Program-made: the position numbers and the translations under genes
Shown: piece after piece, positions 1-10,617 of the stretch
How positions within the stretch are numbered: position 1 is the first letter of the stretch
Layout: every line of letters starts with the position of its first letter
Notes under the pieces: model-generated
Told to the model about the DNA's origin: nothing
Seen by the model: the letters and a program-made list of their open reading frames with translations, nothing else
Databases searched by the model: none
NCBI GenBank assembly: GCA_963725415.1
Contig: CAVRZY010000047.1
Span: forward strand, 1 to 50,242
DNA: 50,242 nucleotides
Direction of reading: 5' to 3'
Source: CAVRZY01 sp963725415
GTDB taxonomy: Bacteria; Acidobacteriota; Terriglobia; Bryobacterales; Bryobacteraceae

Positions 1-824
1 CCTCAGAGGTGGGACAAAAGTTGCCTTCCGAGAGTCCTCAGCAGCTCGCAGGGAAGCACGCGGTTTGATTTGGGCATGCGTTTTGGGGTATCCCTCAGAT
101 GTATCCGATAGACGCGGACGTTCGGGCGATGCCTCCCAGAAGACGTGTCTCGGTCGGGCCGGCACGAGCGAGCCTCGGCCTCACGGCAGGGGTACCGGTC
201 GCAACAGGTTTGGCGGTACGGTTACGCATACCACCTCGGACGACTTGTTCGGCGGCAGGGAATGGCTGTGCGCAAACCTACCTGTCCCGCGGAAACCAAA
301 GGCCACTCGATATCGGTCCCTGGGCAGGGCACGGTATTTCTATGCGGATAGTATCTTCGAGAGTGCCTTAACGCAATTTCGTTAATGCCGGTGCTTGCCG
401 TCGAAACTGGAGTTGTCAAGGCGGCTGTGGCAGCGGTGGACTGAGGGTCCTTTCATATCGCTGCTGTAGACAGCCTGGGGTCTTCTTGAACGTAATTGCC
501 GCTCTGTGAAGTGGTTACGTCTGCTGAGCGTAGGAAGCCAACAGCACGGTAGTATTAATTGAACGAGTATCCCTCATGCTCTACACCAGCCTCCAAGAGG
601 AACGAACTCTCGATGGTTACAGCGTGCCGGCGAGCAGACAACCAATCTTCGATCAACTCGTCCAACTTCGCCGCGATGCCTATGTCAGACCTGTGTTTTC
701 GGGCAAGGCAAACGAGTGCCTATTGCGGCACATCAGCCCAAGAGACCCGGTGCAAGGCGCAGATTTGGTTGCCTGCCTCGAAAGGACTGATACAGGATAG
801 GCATGGTTCTGTGAAGGTCAACCC
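1..824. other. No recognisable gene
   Basis: This stretch of about 820 bases holds only short overlapping open frames in several phases, none of which reads like a known protein or carries a convincing ribosome-binding site. Given the heavy frameshifting just downstream, it may contain a broken upstream gene of the same polysaccharide cluster, but I cannot identify one. I saw no tRNA-like fold, repeat array or insertion-sequence end. Confidence 0.4.
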
Positions 825-1641
825 ATGGATGAGATTGTAATTGAACCCAGCAAGGGTCTTCGACGGTTCCGGCAAGAAATTTGGGCTGGCCCGAGAAATG
901 TTTTATTTTTTAGCCTGGAAGGAGATTCTGGTTCGATACAAACAGACAGTGATTGGCATCGCTTGGAGTGTAGTGCGTCCATTGCTGTCAATGTTGATTC
1001 TAACGGTCATCTTCGGCCGCGTGGCCAAGTTGCCGTCCGATAATGCCGTATTCACTGCTTGTTTGTGCAGGAAATTGCCTTGGCAGTTTTTTTAGCAATA
1101 CTATCACCATGAGCAGCGAATCATTGCTCGCGCACCAAAACATGATTACGAAGGTCTATTTCCCACGAATTATCATTCCTAGTACGGCAATGGTAGTTAG
1201 TCTAGTAGACTTCCTTATTTCCTCCGGGTCCTTGCATGTTTGATGCTCTGGTTCGGTGTTTGGCCCACATGGAAGGTTCTGGTTCTGCCTGCTTTGCTGC
1301 TTCTTGCTGCATTGGCGTCTCTCGGCGTGGGGTATTGGATTTCTGCCTTGAACGTCAAGTATCGTGATTTTCGGCATGTTGTCCCATTTGCCATTCAATT
1401 CGGTTTGTACGCCTCGCCCGTAGGATTCGGCAGCAGCGTAATTCCGGAAAAATGGAGACTCTTGTACTCACTGAATCCCATGGTGGGAGTCATCGACGGT
1501 TTCCGCTGGGCATTGTTGGGAAGGCAAGGCAGTCTCTACCTGCCGGGTTTTCTGCTGGCAATAGCTCTTGTAGTCCTGACCTTCGTCAGCGGGGTGTGGT
1601 TCTTTACTCGGGCCGAGCGCGACTTCGCAGACGTCATCTAG
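825..1641 (+). pseudogene. wzm: Polysaccharide ABC-2 type export permease (Wzm/TagG-like), multiply frameshifted
   Basis: Membrane permease of an ABC exporter that moves undecaprenyl-linked polysaccharide (O-antigen or teichoic-acid type) across the inner membrane. The pieces in order are VIEPSKG near 830, the family motif EILVRYKQTVIGIAW near 920-965, KVYFPRIIIPS near 1150-1180, ISALNVKYRDFRHVVPF near 1345-1390 and a C-terminal FTRAERDFADVI. Hydrophobic segments match the six-helix ABC-2 fold. The start ATG at 825 follows GAAGGT. To read it through, the frame must change near 880, 1043, 1069, 1094 (a run of seven T where six would fit) and 1235, so no single frame encodes the protein. The partner ATPase starts 13 bases downstream. 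Either decayed or badly sequenced; family assignment is secure, state is not. Confidence 0.8.
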
Positions 1642-1654
1642 TGCAGAATCGGAC

Positions 1655-2941
1655 ATGGACACGGTCATAGAAGCAAGAGGTTTGGGTAAGAAATACCTGA
1701 TCGGCCACCGGAAAGGGCGATTCCGCGGGACGACGCTTCGGGAGAGCATGGTCCGGGCCGCTGAAGGTGCCTGGCAGCGTCTGCGGCACCCCTTGTCTCC
1801 CAACGGTGCGACCACAGACCTGGAGGAGATCTGGGCCCTCAAAGATGTGAGCTTCGATGTTCAACAGGGCGAGCGATTCGGGATCATAGGCCGCAACGGA
1901 GCAGGCAAGTCTACGCTCTTGAAGGTCCTGAGCCGTATTACCCACCCGACAACCGGAAGAGTGTGCCTTAGAGGGCGGGTATCCAGCCTGCTGGAAGTGG
2001 GCACAGGTTTTCACCCTGAGCTGACCGGTCGGGAGAACATTTTCCTCAACGGCGCAATCCTGGGGATGACCAGGCGGAGATCGAGAGGAAATTCGATGAG
2101 ATCGTGGCGTTCTCCGAGGTCGAGCAGTTCCTCGACACGCCGGTGAAGCGGTACTCCAGCGGGATGTACGTGCGCCTGGCCTTTGCCGTTGCGGCCCACC
2201 TGGACCCGGAGATTCTGCTGGTGGACGAGGTGCTGGCCGTGGGGGACTGGCAGTTCCAGAAGAAGTGCCTGGGCAAGATGACGGAGGTGTCCGGGAGGGC
2301 CGGACTGTTCTGTTTGTATGTCACAACATGGCGGCGATCAAAAGGCTCTGTGATCGAGCCTTGCTGCTCCGCGATGGCGGCATCGTGGAAGACATCGGTG
2401 AGGTGTCCACCGTTGTGGGTCGCTACCTGCACAAGGCGCGGATGGAGAATTGGCATGGACAAGATCACAGGCCCCAAGGAGCGATGCCTTCTTCTCGAGC
2501 ATTTACCTGTCCGATCCGTCGCTCAAACCCTTGACGGCGATCACATCCACGGACCGGCTTTGCGTGGTCATGCGAGTTGAGATTCGAGAGCCCCCGAGAG
2601 ACCTGCGTCTGAGCATGAACCTGGCAGACGACAAGGGCGAATGGATTTTTGCCAGTGGTCCACGGGACGCCGGGTTAGAAGTGCCCAGGAACCGGGAGTG
2701 TACCAAGTGGTCGTGCGCTGTCCTGCTGATATCCTGTTACCGCGCTCCTATGGGATCCTGCTGTTCCCTGTGGTCTCCCATATCGGGGAGCATTGAATCC
2801 AACGACAGCCTGCGTTTTACCGTGGGAAACCCGCGTTCTCTCGCAGGAGCTTGGTCAATCGGCAGAGTCGGAGTGCTGGCGTTGAAATGCGATTGGCAGT
2901 TTGCCCGGAGTGAAAGCGGGAGTGCATCAATTCCTTCGTGA
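1655..2941 (+). pseudogene. wzt: Polysaccharide ABC exporter ATPase (Wzt/TagH-like) with C-terminal extension, multiply frameshifted
   Basis: ATP-binding subunit partnering the upstream permease. The first frame gives an intact N-terminal half with Walker A IIGRNGAGKSTLLKVLSR (about 1890-1935) and the Wzt-type HPELTGRENIFLNGAILGM. The frame then changes near 2070, giving the signature region KRYSSGMYVRLAFAVAAH and Walker B DPEILLVDEVLAVGDWQF, and again near 2295 into VLFVCHNMAAIKRL (the H-loop). Further changes near 2470, 2700 and 2790 are needed for the C-terminal part, which contains ESNDSLRFTV. A C-terminal domain beyond the ATPase is typical of Wzt proteins that recognise the modified end of the glycan. 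Length of about 430 residues after correction fits. At least five frameshifts make it non-functional as written. Confidence 0.8.
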
Positions 2942-3096
2942 CATGGAATATCCGGACGCCATCCATCCGGACAGGTCCGCGACTCGCGCAGGCGGATGGA
3001 GGCCGATGGGGCCTGATGCACAGAATCGTAGGACGCAGCTCTGCACCCAGCGACGCGGCTGACACGTCCGGCACATACACCAGAGGCAGGCTCATA

Positions 3097-4167
3097 ACCA
3101 GTTCTCGTTTCACCATCGCGATCCAACCGGATGACTACACGCGCCCGATGGCCCGGGCTCGGATCCTCGTCCCCGCACTGGACGGCCCTGTTGGAGCAGG
3201 CCGGCCATTGCGTCCGTCCCCGTGAATGTCTACCGCGCCGACATCCTCGACCAGGTGCGTGAGTGCGATGGCTTCATGTGGCGTTGGGCACATTTTGGGG
3301 GCATGGCGCGGATTGCCCGCCGACTGCTTCCCGTTTTGGAACGGGAGCTTCACCTGGCTGTCTATCCGGACCAGAACACGTGCTGGCATTACGACGACAA
3401 AATCGCGCAAGCATATTTATTGGAGGCTGCGGGGCTGCCGACTCCCAAGACATGGGTCTGGTTCGACAAGAATTCGCGCTGGAATGGGCCCAGAAGGTGG
3501 CCTTTCCGCTGGTTCTGAAGCTGGCCCCGGGCGCGGCCTCGACCAATGTCAGGCTCGTGCACACGCCGGCGGAGGCCCAGCGGTGGATTGAACGGCTGTT
3601 TTCTCGTCACCTGCAAGACTTGGACGAGAGACAATTCGCTCCGCTCGGTATCCGCCGGCGATTGCGGCGGGCCGCTCGGGTTGTTGTGAAGGGAGCGTCG
3701 CGGCCGTTGCCCGACAAAGGCTTCGATCCTCAGGCAGGTTACGTGCTGTTCCAGGAGTTCCTTCCCGACAATGATCCGACGACACACGCGTCACGGTAAT
3801 CGGCAAGCGGGCGTTTGCCTTTCGCCGCTTCAATCGCGCAAATCGACTTCCGTGCCAGTGGCAGCGGGAAGATCGACTGTATTCCACATCGCTGGACACG
3901 GGCTTCGTTCGGACAGCGTTCAAAACGTCGCAGGTTCTGAGAACACAGAGCTGCGCCATCGACGGGCTTTACCGCGGCCGTTCTCATGTCGTTGGCGAGA
4001 TCAGCTACACCTACGTCAGCGAAGCCGTTTTCAAGTGTCCAGGCCATTGGGAATTGGAGGGCAGCCCCGAGACGGGTCGTTTGAGGTGGGTTCAGGGGCC
4101 GATGTGGCCGGAGGAGGCTCAGATTCCAGATTTTCTTGAGCGTCTTCGTGAGGGGCCTTGCTACTGA
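3097..4167 (+). pseudogene. ATP-grasp family enzyme of a polysaccharide cluster, frameshifted
   Basis: Pieces in three frames assemble into one ATP-grasp protein of about 350 residues. They run from FTIAIQPDDY near 3108 (frame unclear) through VNVYRADILDQVRECDGF (3220-3275), YPDQNTCWHYDDKIAQAYLL (about 3365-3420), FPLVLKLAPGAASTNVRL (3500-3555, the ATP-grasp lysine region), GYVLFQEFLPDND, then TVIGKRAFAFRRFNRAN and VVGEISYTYVSEAVF, ending PDFLERLREGPCY. The family is often found in O-antigen or capsule gene clusters, where it is thought to ligate an acyl or amino acid group; its substrate here is unknown. Frame changes lie near 3470, 3780 and 3850-3900, and the N-terminus is obscured, so the start is approximate. 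It lies 21 bases before a glycosyltransferase. Confidence 0.65.
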
Positions 4168-4188
4168 AACCAATTGAATACGAGAGCC

Positions 4189-5012
4189 ATGCGAATCGCG
4201 TTCATTACACCAGAGTTTGTCACTGAGTACCCCGACGGGGGAGGTTTGGGCAACTACCTAAACCGGATCGGGAGACTCCTCGTTGAGCAGGGGCATGGAG
4301 TGGAGTTGTTTGTATCCAGTTCGCTGGAGCCTCGGGTCTTGGTGCACGAGAAGATTCGCGTGGAGCGGGTGCCGTGCGGCGGGCAGGGGTTGTGGATGAA
4401 GACCGTAAGACGAGCCTGCCTATTGGCGGGCGTGGAGTACCGCTATTCACTTTCTGTACGTGCGCACGCCCTGGCGACGGCTATGGAGAGACGCCACCGT
4501 GAAATGCCCTTCGACATCGTTCAAAGCGCGGATTGCTTTGCCGTGGGTCTGGCCGTGCGACGACAGAGAGGGCGAGTTCACCTCATCCGCTGCAGCGGGG
4601 CACGGGACTTGTATAACCAGATCGATGGACGCATCGGCAAGGCCGACAGATGGTTGGAGCAGATGGAGCGTGCGGCTTTGAGAAGAGCAGACAAGGTATA
4701 TGCGCCGAGCCGATTCATCGCAGATCATTTCCGGAGCCGGCACAATATCGCTGTGGAAGTGATTTGCCCCCCTTTGGCACTGGAGGTTGCGCCATCCACC
4801 AATCCTCCTTGTGGCTTGCCGGAGCGCTTCTTGATACACTTTGGCCAACTGCGCAAGCGGAAAGGGACTCTCTGGCTTTGCGAGTCCCTTCAACAGGCAT
4901 TCACGTTGGAGCCATCCTTGCGAATGGTATGGATTGGTCGGGACGACTTAGCGGAACTGGGGCACGTCCGATCCAGTCTGGGGCAGCACCGCTGGAAAGT
5001 CCAGATTCTGCA
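4189..5012 (+). pseudogene. Glycosyltransferase family 4-like protein, truncated at a junction
   Basis: Predicted cytoplasmic GT-B glycosyltransferase adding a sugar to a lipid-linked glycan. About 274 residues read in one clean frame: the N-terminal Rossmann half begins MRIAFITPEF with the glycine-rich GGGLGNYL acceptor-side loop, followed by DIVQSADCFAVGL, RADKVYAPSRFIADHF and the start of the donor-binding half, FLIHFGQLRKRKGT. Homology stops around KVQIL, before the C-terminal E-x7-E donor region expected near residues 290-370. The next bases belong to an unrelated gene (thiG). ATG 4189 is preferred over the upstream TTG at 4174 because the family begins with this strand. Truncation may be a genomic rearrangement or an assembly join. 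Confidence 0.75.
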
Positions 5013-5014
5013 CC

Positions 5015-5230
5015 GGCGTAGGCACGGCTTCCGACGCCGCCATCGCCATGGAACTGGGCTACGACGGGGTGCTCATGAACACCGCCATCGCCGGCGCTCA
5101 GGACTCCGAGAAGATGGCCTTGGGGATGAAGCTGGCCATGGAGGCCGGCCGCCTGGCCTACCTGGCGGGCCGCATCCCGAAGAAACTCTACGCCACGGCC
5201 TCCAGCCCGCTGGAAGGCGTGGTCAGATAA
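5015..5230 (+). pseudogene. thiG: C-terminal fragment of thiazole synthase ThiG
   Basis: ThiG makes the thiazole phosphate of thiamine from 1-deoxy-D-xylulose 5-phosphate, dehydroglycine and ThiS thiocarboxylate. Only the last 71 codons or so are present, from GVGTASDAAIAMELGYDGVL through MNTAIAGAQDSEKMALGMKL to RIPKKLYATASSPLEGVV and a TAA stop. This is the well-conserved phosphate-binding end of the TIM barrel. The catalytic lysine and the first roughly 190 residues are missing, and the frame differs from that of the glycosyltransferase fused in front. No other thiamine gene is in the window. It cannot be active by itself. Confidence 0.85.
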
Positions 5231-5241
5231 GGGGCCGCGAG

Positions 5242-5268
5242 TTCACCGCAGAGGGCGCAGAGGCAACC
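5242..5268. repeat. Half copy of a CACCGCAGAG dispersed repeat
   Basis: The bases after the thiG stop read TTCACCGCAGAGGGCGCAGA and on into GGCAAC, matching the left arm of the complete inverted repeat at 9077-9175. Only one arm is present here. Palindromic repeats with this CACCGCAGAG/CTCTGCGGTG core recur between genes in many soil and aquatic bacteria. Confidence 0.6.
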
Positions 5269-5327
5269 AACGCCTCCAGATCGAGGAACTGCGCCGCGTC
5301 GAGGCCCCGGGAGCGGTGAGCAAAAGA

Positions 5328-5353
5328 AAGGCGGCCGGCGCGCCGGCCGCCTT
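5328..5353 (-). terminator. Rho-independent terminator for the TonB receptor gene
   Basis: A perfect 26-base palindrome (two 13-base arms, AAGGCGGCCGGCG and its complement) begins 27 bases beyond the receptor stop codon on the minus strand and is followed in that direction by TTTCTTTTG. The very stable GC stem with a T-rich tail fits an intrinsic terminator. On the plus strand the tail is CTTGTTG, so it may work weakly both ways. Confidence 0.75.
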
Positions 5354-5380
5354 GTTGACTGGAAGCTGATCGATATCCGC

Positions 5381-8300
5381 TTAGAAGTAGTAGCGCAGCG
5401 AAAGCTGCAGGTTGCGCACGTCGTTCGTCTTGCCAGTGATCTTGCCAAACGCCGCGCTGGTCGGGTTGAAATTGGCGCCGCCCCAGTTCGGGTGATTGAA
5501 GGCGTTGAATGCCTCGACGCGGAACTGGAATCCGGTTCTTTCAGTGATCGGGAACCTCTTGAACAGACCGATGTTGAAGTTCTCGAAGCCAGGGTTGTGC
5601 ACAATGTTGCGGATGCCCGCCTGGTGGTTGAACGTGCCCTTCGGGGGCTGGGTAAAGATGGCCGAGCCGTCGGCGTTCTTGGTGGAGAACCAATAGTTGG
5701 GATCGTTCGCGCTGTTGTAGGCCATCTGGTGCACGACCGTGGGAGTTCCGTTCATCACCCAGAACTGGCCAGCGCCGGACATGCTGCCGTCCATGCCAAC
5801 GCCGACGTAGTCGTTACTGACGGCAGCGCTGCTGGGGGTTCCGGTCTGGAACTGCGTGATGCCGCTGATCTGCCATCCGCCAAGCAGCTTGCCCGCCAGA
5901 TTGGACTGGCCGCGGAAGAACGGCAGTTCGTACAGGTAGTTGGCGATAAAGATGTGGCGCACATCGAAATCGGCTTGTCCCCAGAGATTGACCGCATAGT
6001 AGGTGTCCGGGATAATATCGCGCTGGGCGGAGCCGGCGTCCATGCTCTTAGAGAGCGTGTACGACGCACCGAACGCGAGACCGCCCGAAAAGCGGCGATT
6101 CCAGCTCAACTGGAAGGAGTTGTACATCGAGCTGGACACGTTGTCCGTTTCCCGAATGGAGTTGTAGCCCTTATATGGCCGCAAAGCGTCCAGGTTGACA
6201 CCCGCGTTCGCCGCAACCACATCCGGGGTCGGCTGATTGATGTTGGCCTCGCGTTGCAGGTGCAGGCCACGGCGGGCCACGTAGCCAGCGGTGAGGACGC
6301 TCTTCCAATAGAACTGCCGTTCGACCGTGAAGTTCCAGTTCCAGGCCTCCGGGTTCTTGAAGGCCTTGCTCTGCGTGGTCACTGTCAAGGGGAGGGAGTT
6401 GGCCGTAGTTCCTCCGGGGTTGTCCACGTTGCCGAAAGACACGTTGGCCGTGGGCTGAAAGGGCGGATTTCCGCCCAGGAAGACCGAGTCGCTTACGCCC
6501 AGGCGGGTGAAGAAGCGGCCTATTCCTGTGCGAATCACGGTGTTCGGGGTGACCTGGTATGCAATACCGACGCGCGGTTGCCACTGGCCCCACTGAATGT
6601 CCGAGTAGTGTTCGTTCACGCCGCGGAAGAGGTAACTGAGGCTCGCATCACTGGCTTCGGGGAAACGGCCTTTCGCCGAGTCCGGCCAACCGCTGCCCGG
6701 AATGACCATGCCGTTGTAGCGATCGTCGCCCGAAACCCGGATGACCGCACCGGTCTTGGGATCAATTGTCACGGCTTTGCTGGGAGTCGTAAAATGACCG
6801 GTCGAACACGATCATGTTTGCCCACAGAGCCTTATAAGGAACGTTCACGGTGTAGCGGAGACCGTAATCGAGGTGCAGCTTCTGGGTGACCTTCCAGGAG
6901 TCCTGCGCGAAGGCTTCCCACATGAAGCCCCGGAAAAGCGTATACGCGCGCTGGCCCAGTTCCGAATAGGTATCGAACAGGCCCAGGGCGGCGTTGGCGG
7001 CTGCCACGCCCGTGTTGGGCTGACTCGAACGGGTATCGGTGAAAAGGAACTGGCCGTTCTGGTTGTTGGTGCAAGTCGGGCAGGCGCTCACGTTGATCTC
7101 GTCGTTGTCGTTCTGGCCGGATTTCTCGTAGAGCAGGCCGAACTTCAACGTGTGGCTACCCCTGATCCAGGTGAAGCTGTCGGAAGCGACGTAGATGGGG
7201 CCCGAGGAGTGCGACGGATACGGCCCGCCGCTCAGCCCGGAAAAACCGGTCATGTTCACGCTGGGGATGCGGGTCGGGATCAGCTTGCCAACCGGGAAGA
7301 TATAGGGGTAGTTGATGCCAACCGTCGTGCGATCCAGGAAGTGCGCCTGATCGACCGGGATATAGACGTCGTCCAGGCTGGCCGTCGCCAGGAACTCGTT
7401 TACTCTGTTCGGGCCGATGGTCCAGACGTGGTTGAGCGAGTTGGTCTGGTTGGGGCGGTTGAAGTACTTCGGCGTCTCATTGGTGCCGCCGTCAAGCGGC
7501 TGGTACTCCCAGAAGGCGTAGTTCATGCGGCGGAACTGGAGGCGCTGCTTTTCGGTCAGGTTCATATCGACAGACAGCGTATCCTTGCGCTGATTCTGAG
7601 GGTGCATCGCCGTGAAGTACCAGTATTGGTTGCCGTTGATGGGCGCGGAGAGGTTTGGCGCCGGCCAGGCTTTCAGGATGCCAGTGCCGCTGGGGCTGAG
7701 CTGGCTCCTGGGAATGACGTTATTGGGAAATGCCACGCCGGTGGCAGGATCCTTGATGGTCACGACCTTGCCGTAATAGACGTTGCTCGGATTCAGCAGC
7801 TCGCTGAAGTCGCCTTGCCGCATCAACAGCGACGGAACGGTCATCGAATTGGTGTCCGTGTAGCGGTATCTCACCCATTCCTGGCCCCAGTACCAGAAGA
7901 ACTTGCTCTTGTCGGTGTTGAACTTGCCGGGAATGTAGAACGGGCCACTGACGTTATAGCCGAACTGGTTGTAGTGGAACGGCGGGACCTGGTCGAAAGG
8001 CACCAGGCCGGGTACGTTCGCGGGAGTAGCAGTATGGTTACGCGTCCAGGTGTTGGCGTTGAAAGCGGTGTTGCGCAGGTACTCGTAAGCCGCCCCGTGG
8101 AAGGCGCTGCTGCCGCTCTTGGTGAGGATGCGGATCTGACCGCCGGAGGAGCGGCCGAATTCGGGCGAGTAGGTCGCCGTGAGGATCTGGATCTCCTGCG
8201 TAGAGTCCACGTCGGCCGAGCCAAGGCTGGTGCCGTTGGAACGGGTGCGGACCGCCGGGGCGCCGTCATAGGTGATCAGACTCTCCTGCGTGCGGGCGCC

Positions 8301-8855
8301 GTTGATGTTGCTGGGGCCCTGGCTGAAATTGAACGAAAGGCCCGAGAGGTTGCCACCGCGAGTGCCCGGGACCAGGTTCGCCATGAAGATCGGGTTGCGC
8401 CCGTTCAACTCCAGACCGTCGATCTGTTGCCTGGTGACCAGCTTCTGAACGGTTGCCGATTCCGTCTGCAGCGGTGCAGCCGATGCGATTACCTCGACCG
8501 TTTCGGTTACAGCCCCCACGGTCAGCGTTGCATCCACGCTTAAGACGGCGCTCGGATCGAGCTTGTTGTTGCTGCTTTGGTACGACTTGAAGCCGGCAGC
8601 CTCGATGGTTATCGAGTAGAAGGCAGGTGGGATGTTCGTGATGATGAAATAGCCGGACTCGCTCGTCGTAGCCTGGCGTTCGAGACCGGACTGGTTGCGG
8701 ACCGTTACCTTGGCGTTCGGGACGGACGCGCTCGTGGGGTCCCTCACGAAGCCGGAAATTGATCCGTTGTCGGACTGTGCGAACAGAGGGGCGGCTGACA
8801 TCAAGAGCAGCACCACGCCCAGCACAGCCACACACCATTTAGCGATTTGCCTCAT
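5381..8855 (-). CDS. Oar-like TonB-dependent receptor with carboxypeptidase-regulatory domain (one frameshift)
   Basis: Outer-membrane beta-barrel of the large Oar-like class common in Acidobacteriota, presumed to bind or import a large ligand such as an oligosaccharide; ligand unknown. The corrected protein is about 1,157 residues: signal peptide to about residue 27 (ending APLFAQ), a carboxypeptidase-regulatory beta-sandwich at about 32-113 (GSISGFVRDPTSASVPNAKV), a plug-like region with LNGRNPIFMANLVPGTRGG and SPEFGRSSGGQIRILTKSGS, then the barrel, ending RNLQLSLRYYF with the terminal aromatic typical of outer-membrane proteins. The frame breaks once near 6785; removing one base restores FYDPSKAVTIDP and makes the total length divisible by three. 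Start ATG at 8855 has the purine-rich GGGAGGAAG just upstream. Confidence 0.88.
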
Positions 8856-9326
8856 TGACTTCCTCCCTGAAGATTCGCCGTTGACACTTGGAACGCAAGA
8901 GTATTGCGACCCGGCCTCATTCTACTCCATACAGCGAAAGAAGGCAAGCGGTTCTTTCAAGGGGTGATCCCAGGGGCAGGACGCGCCCAGGAAGCGCGAT
9001 GATGACTGCGGGCCTGAAAGTGAGGGACTCTAGCGAGGCTTCGCCTCAGACCGACGAGGCAGGTTGCAGCGCCGTCTTCACCGCAGAGGCGCAAAGGACC
9101 CAAAGGGGGCGCAGAGAAATCCTGAGAGGTTTTCTCCGCGTTGCCTCCGCGGCCTCTGCGTCTTTGCGGTGAGAAAAACTTGACTCATTTACGACAGCTT
9201 TGTAGAGTACTCGTCTGTATGGAACTCACCCGGTGAGTCATTGGCACAGAGCGCCTGGCTTTTCAATGATTCAATGGCTCAATGACTCAATTCTGCAGTG
9301 ACTCAATTCTGCAATGACTCAATTCC
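8856..9326. other. Intergenic region with repeats, upstream of the receptor
   Basis: No gene is seen in these 470 bases. The part next to 8855 must hold the receptor promoter and leader on the minus strand, though no clear -35/-10 pair stands out. The rest contains the long inverted repeat at 9077-9175 and the 16-base tandem array at 9264-9327, described separately. Confidence 0.5.
9077..9175. repeat. Long imperfect inverted repeat, CACCGCAGAG family
   Basis: The left arm starts TTCACCGCAGAGGCGCAAAG and the right arm ends CTCTGCGTCTTTGCGGTGAG followed by AA, so the 99-base unit can fold into one long hairpin whose middle holds secondary CGCAGAG/CTCCGCG pairs. A half copy lies at 5242-5268. 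There is no coding capacity. It may be a non-autonomous element or a transcript-stabilising/terminating structure; its function is not shown. Confidence 0.8.
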
Positions 9327-9327
9327 T
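9264..9327. repeat. Four tandem copies of a 16-base unit
   Basis: Units start at 9264, 9280, 9296 and 9312: CAATGATTCAATGGCT, CAATGACTCAATTCTG, CAGTGACTCAATTCTG and CAATGACTCAATTCCT. The last base overlaps the stop codon of the oxidoreductase gene on the minus strand. There are no spacers, so it is a simple minisatellite-like array. The TGACTCA core is itself palindromic. Confidence 0.85.
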
Positions 9328-10519
9328 CAAGACACCGTACCGTCAGCGTTCAACCTGACCCGCCGGTCCTGGTGGTAGGCGACATTGGCCAGGTGAGGGC
9401 CGGAAACCGCGCTGGCGCCCACTTCCACGGGGCAGTTGGGTTGCTTGCGCGATTTGATGCAGTCCAGGAAATTCTGGACGTGCGCCTCGATGGGGACGGC
9501 CTCCCTGGCCACGTAGATCGGCTCGCGGTTCTCCTTCCTGGCCCACGGCTCTCGATAGATGCGGTAGCCTTCCTCGTCCAGAATCATGGTGCCCTCGTCA
9601 CCCTCGAACTCGATCGACCAGCCGTTCTGGTACGAGTTGCAGTAGTTGAGCGTCCAGGTGACCATGTGCTTGGGGTACTCGAAAACCGCGCAGAAAACGT
9701 CCGGGGCTTCCGCGCCCGTGGTTTTTTGTATCTGCCCATAGCAGACCGCCGAAAGCGGCTGGGTGGTGTTGGTGAACCACTGCGTCACGTCCATGAGGTG
9801 GGTGCCCTGGTCGGTCATGTTGCCGCCGGAATAGTCCCAGAACAGACGCCAGGCCCGGAAACGCATGGGCTCCGGGGGACGAGGCTTGGCGGGGCCCAGG
9901 AAACGCTCCCAGTTGAGCCGGCCATCCAGCGGCGAGTTGTTCAAGGGCTGGGCAATGTTCCAGTTCCACATAGGCTTGACCAGGGATATCCTGCCGAGCA
10001 CCCCTTCCTCGATGAGGGCTTTGGCCCGATGGATGACTGGGGCGCTGCGCCGCTGCATGCCGACCTGCACGATCTGTCGGGATTGGCGCACGGCCTGAAT
10101 CATGCTCCGGCTTTCCTCCAGCGAGTGGGACATGGGCTTCTCGAGGTAGGCGTCCTTGCCGGCCGCCAAGGAAGCCAGCAGGTTGGGGCCGTGCTGGTGG
10201 TCCGGGGTGGCGATCAGCACAAAGTCGATGCCTTTTTGCGCCAGCAGATCGTGGTAATCCCCGTAGGGTTTGGCATCCGGGGTATCTTTCTGGGCCAGCT
10301 TCAGGTAGGGTTCGAAGACGTCGCAAATGGCGACGCACTGGGCCCCCAGCTTTTGGAAAACGCGGCTGACATAGCGGCCCCGGCCGCCGGTGCCGATTAC
10401 GCCGTAGGCCGGGCGGTCGTTGGCGCCCCGGGCCTGGGCCGGGACAAACACGGGGCCGCCGCCGCGGCCGCCGTCGCTCTCAATGAATCCTTAAGAAAAG
10501 CTCTTCGGTTTGGGTCCAT
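9327..10519 (-). CDS. Tat-exported Gfo/Idh/MocA family oxidoreductase (one frameshift in the signal peptide)
   Basis: NAD(P)-dependent sugar or inositol dehydrogenase-like protein. The clean frame from 10451 gives the Rossmann fold GVIGTGGRGRYVSRVF, the family EKPMSHSLEES motif with its catalytic-type lysine, then the C-terminal sheet domain with GGNMTDQGTHLMDVTQW. Upstream, an ATG at 10519 preceded by GGAG opens the peptide MDPNRRAFLKDS followed by RATAAAAAAP, a classic twin-arginine signal, in another phase. Adding one base to the C run near 10455 joins the two (AAPVFVPAQA) and gives 397 residues. Export of this family after cytoplasmic folding with its cofactor is common in Acidobacteriota and Planctomycetota. 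Substrate unknown; no obvious partner gene adjoins it. Confidence 0.88.
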
Positions 10520-10617
10520 CGATGGACTCCTTCAGCACAATACTCTATTAGATTTCGGGGTGGATTGCCAGGCGCCATGAGTCAGAATTGCTACCGCACC
10601 GACATTCCCGTTTTGCA

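Noticed and set aside
1..824. Possible genes among short frames before the export permease
   Set aside because: No motif, no ribosome-binding site, mutually overlapping frames; left unannotated.
5328..5353. Phage attachment or recombination site
   Set aside because: The palindrome sits just after a stop codon and is followed by a T-rich tail, so a terminator explains it.
5492..8543. Long open frames on the plus strand opposite the TonB receptor (up to 556 codons)
   Set aside because: They are complementary-strand shadows in GC-rich DNA; their composition is low-complexity (Val/Arg/Gly rich) and the minus strand has clear receptor motifs.
9264..9327. CRISPR array
   Set aside because: 16-base units are contiguous with no spacers and no cas genes are present.
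9372..10580. 402-codon plus-strand frame
   Set aside because: Antisense shadow of the oxidoreductase with its Rossmann and Tat motifs on the minus strand.
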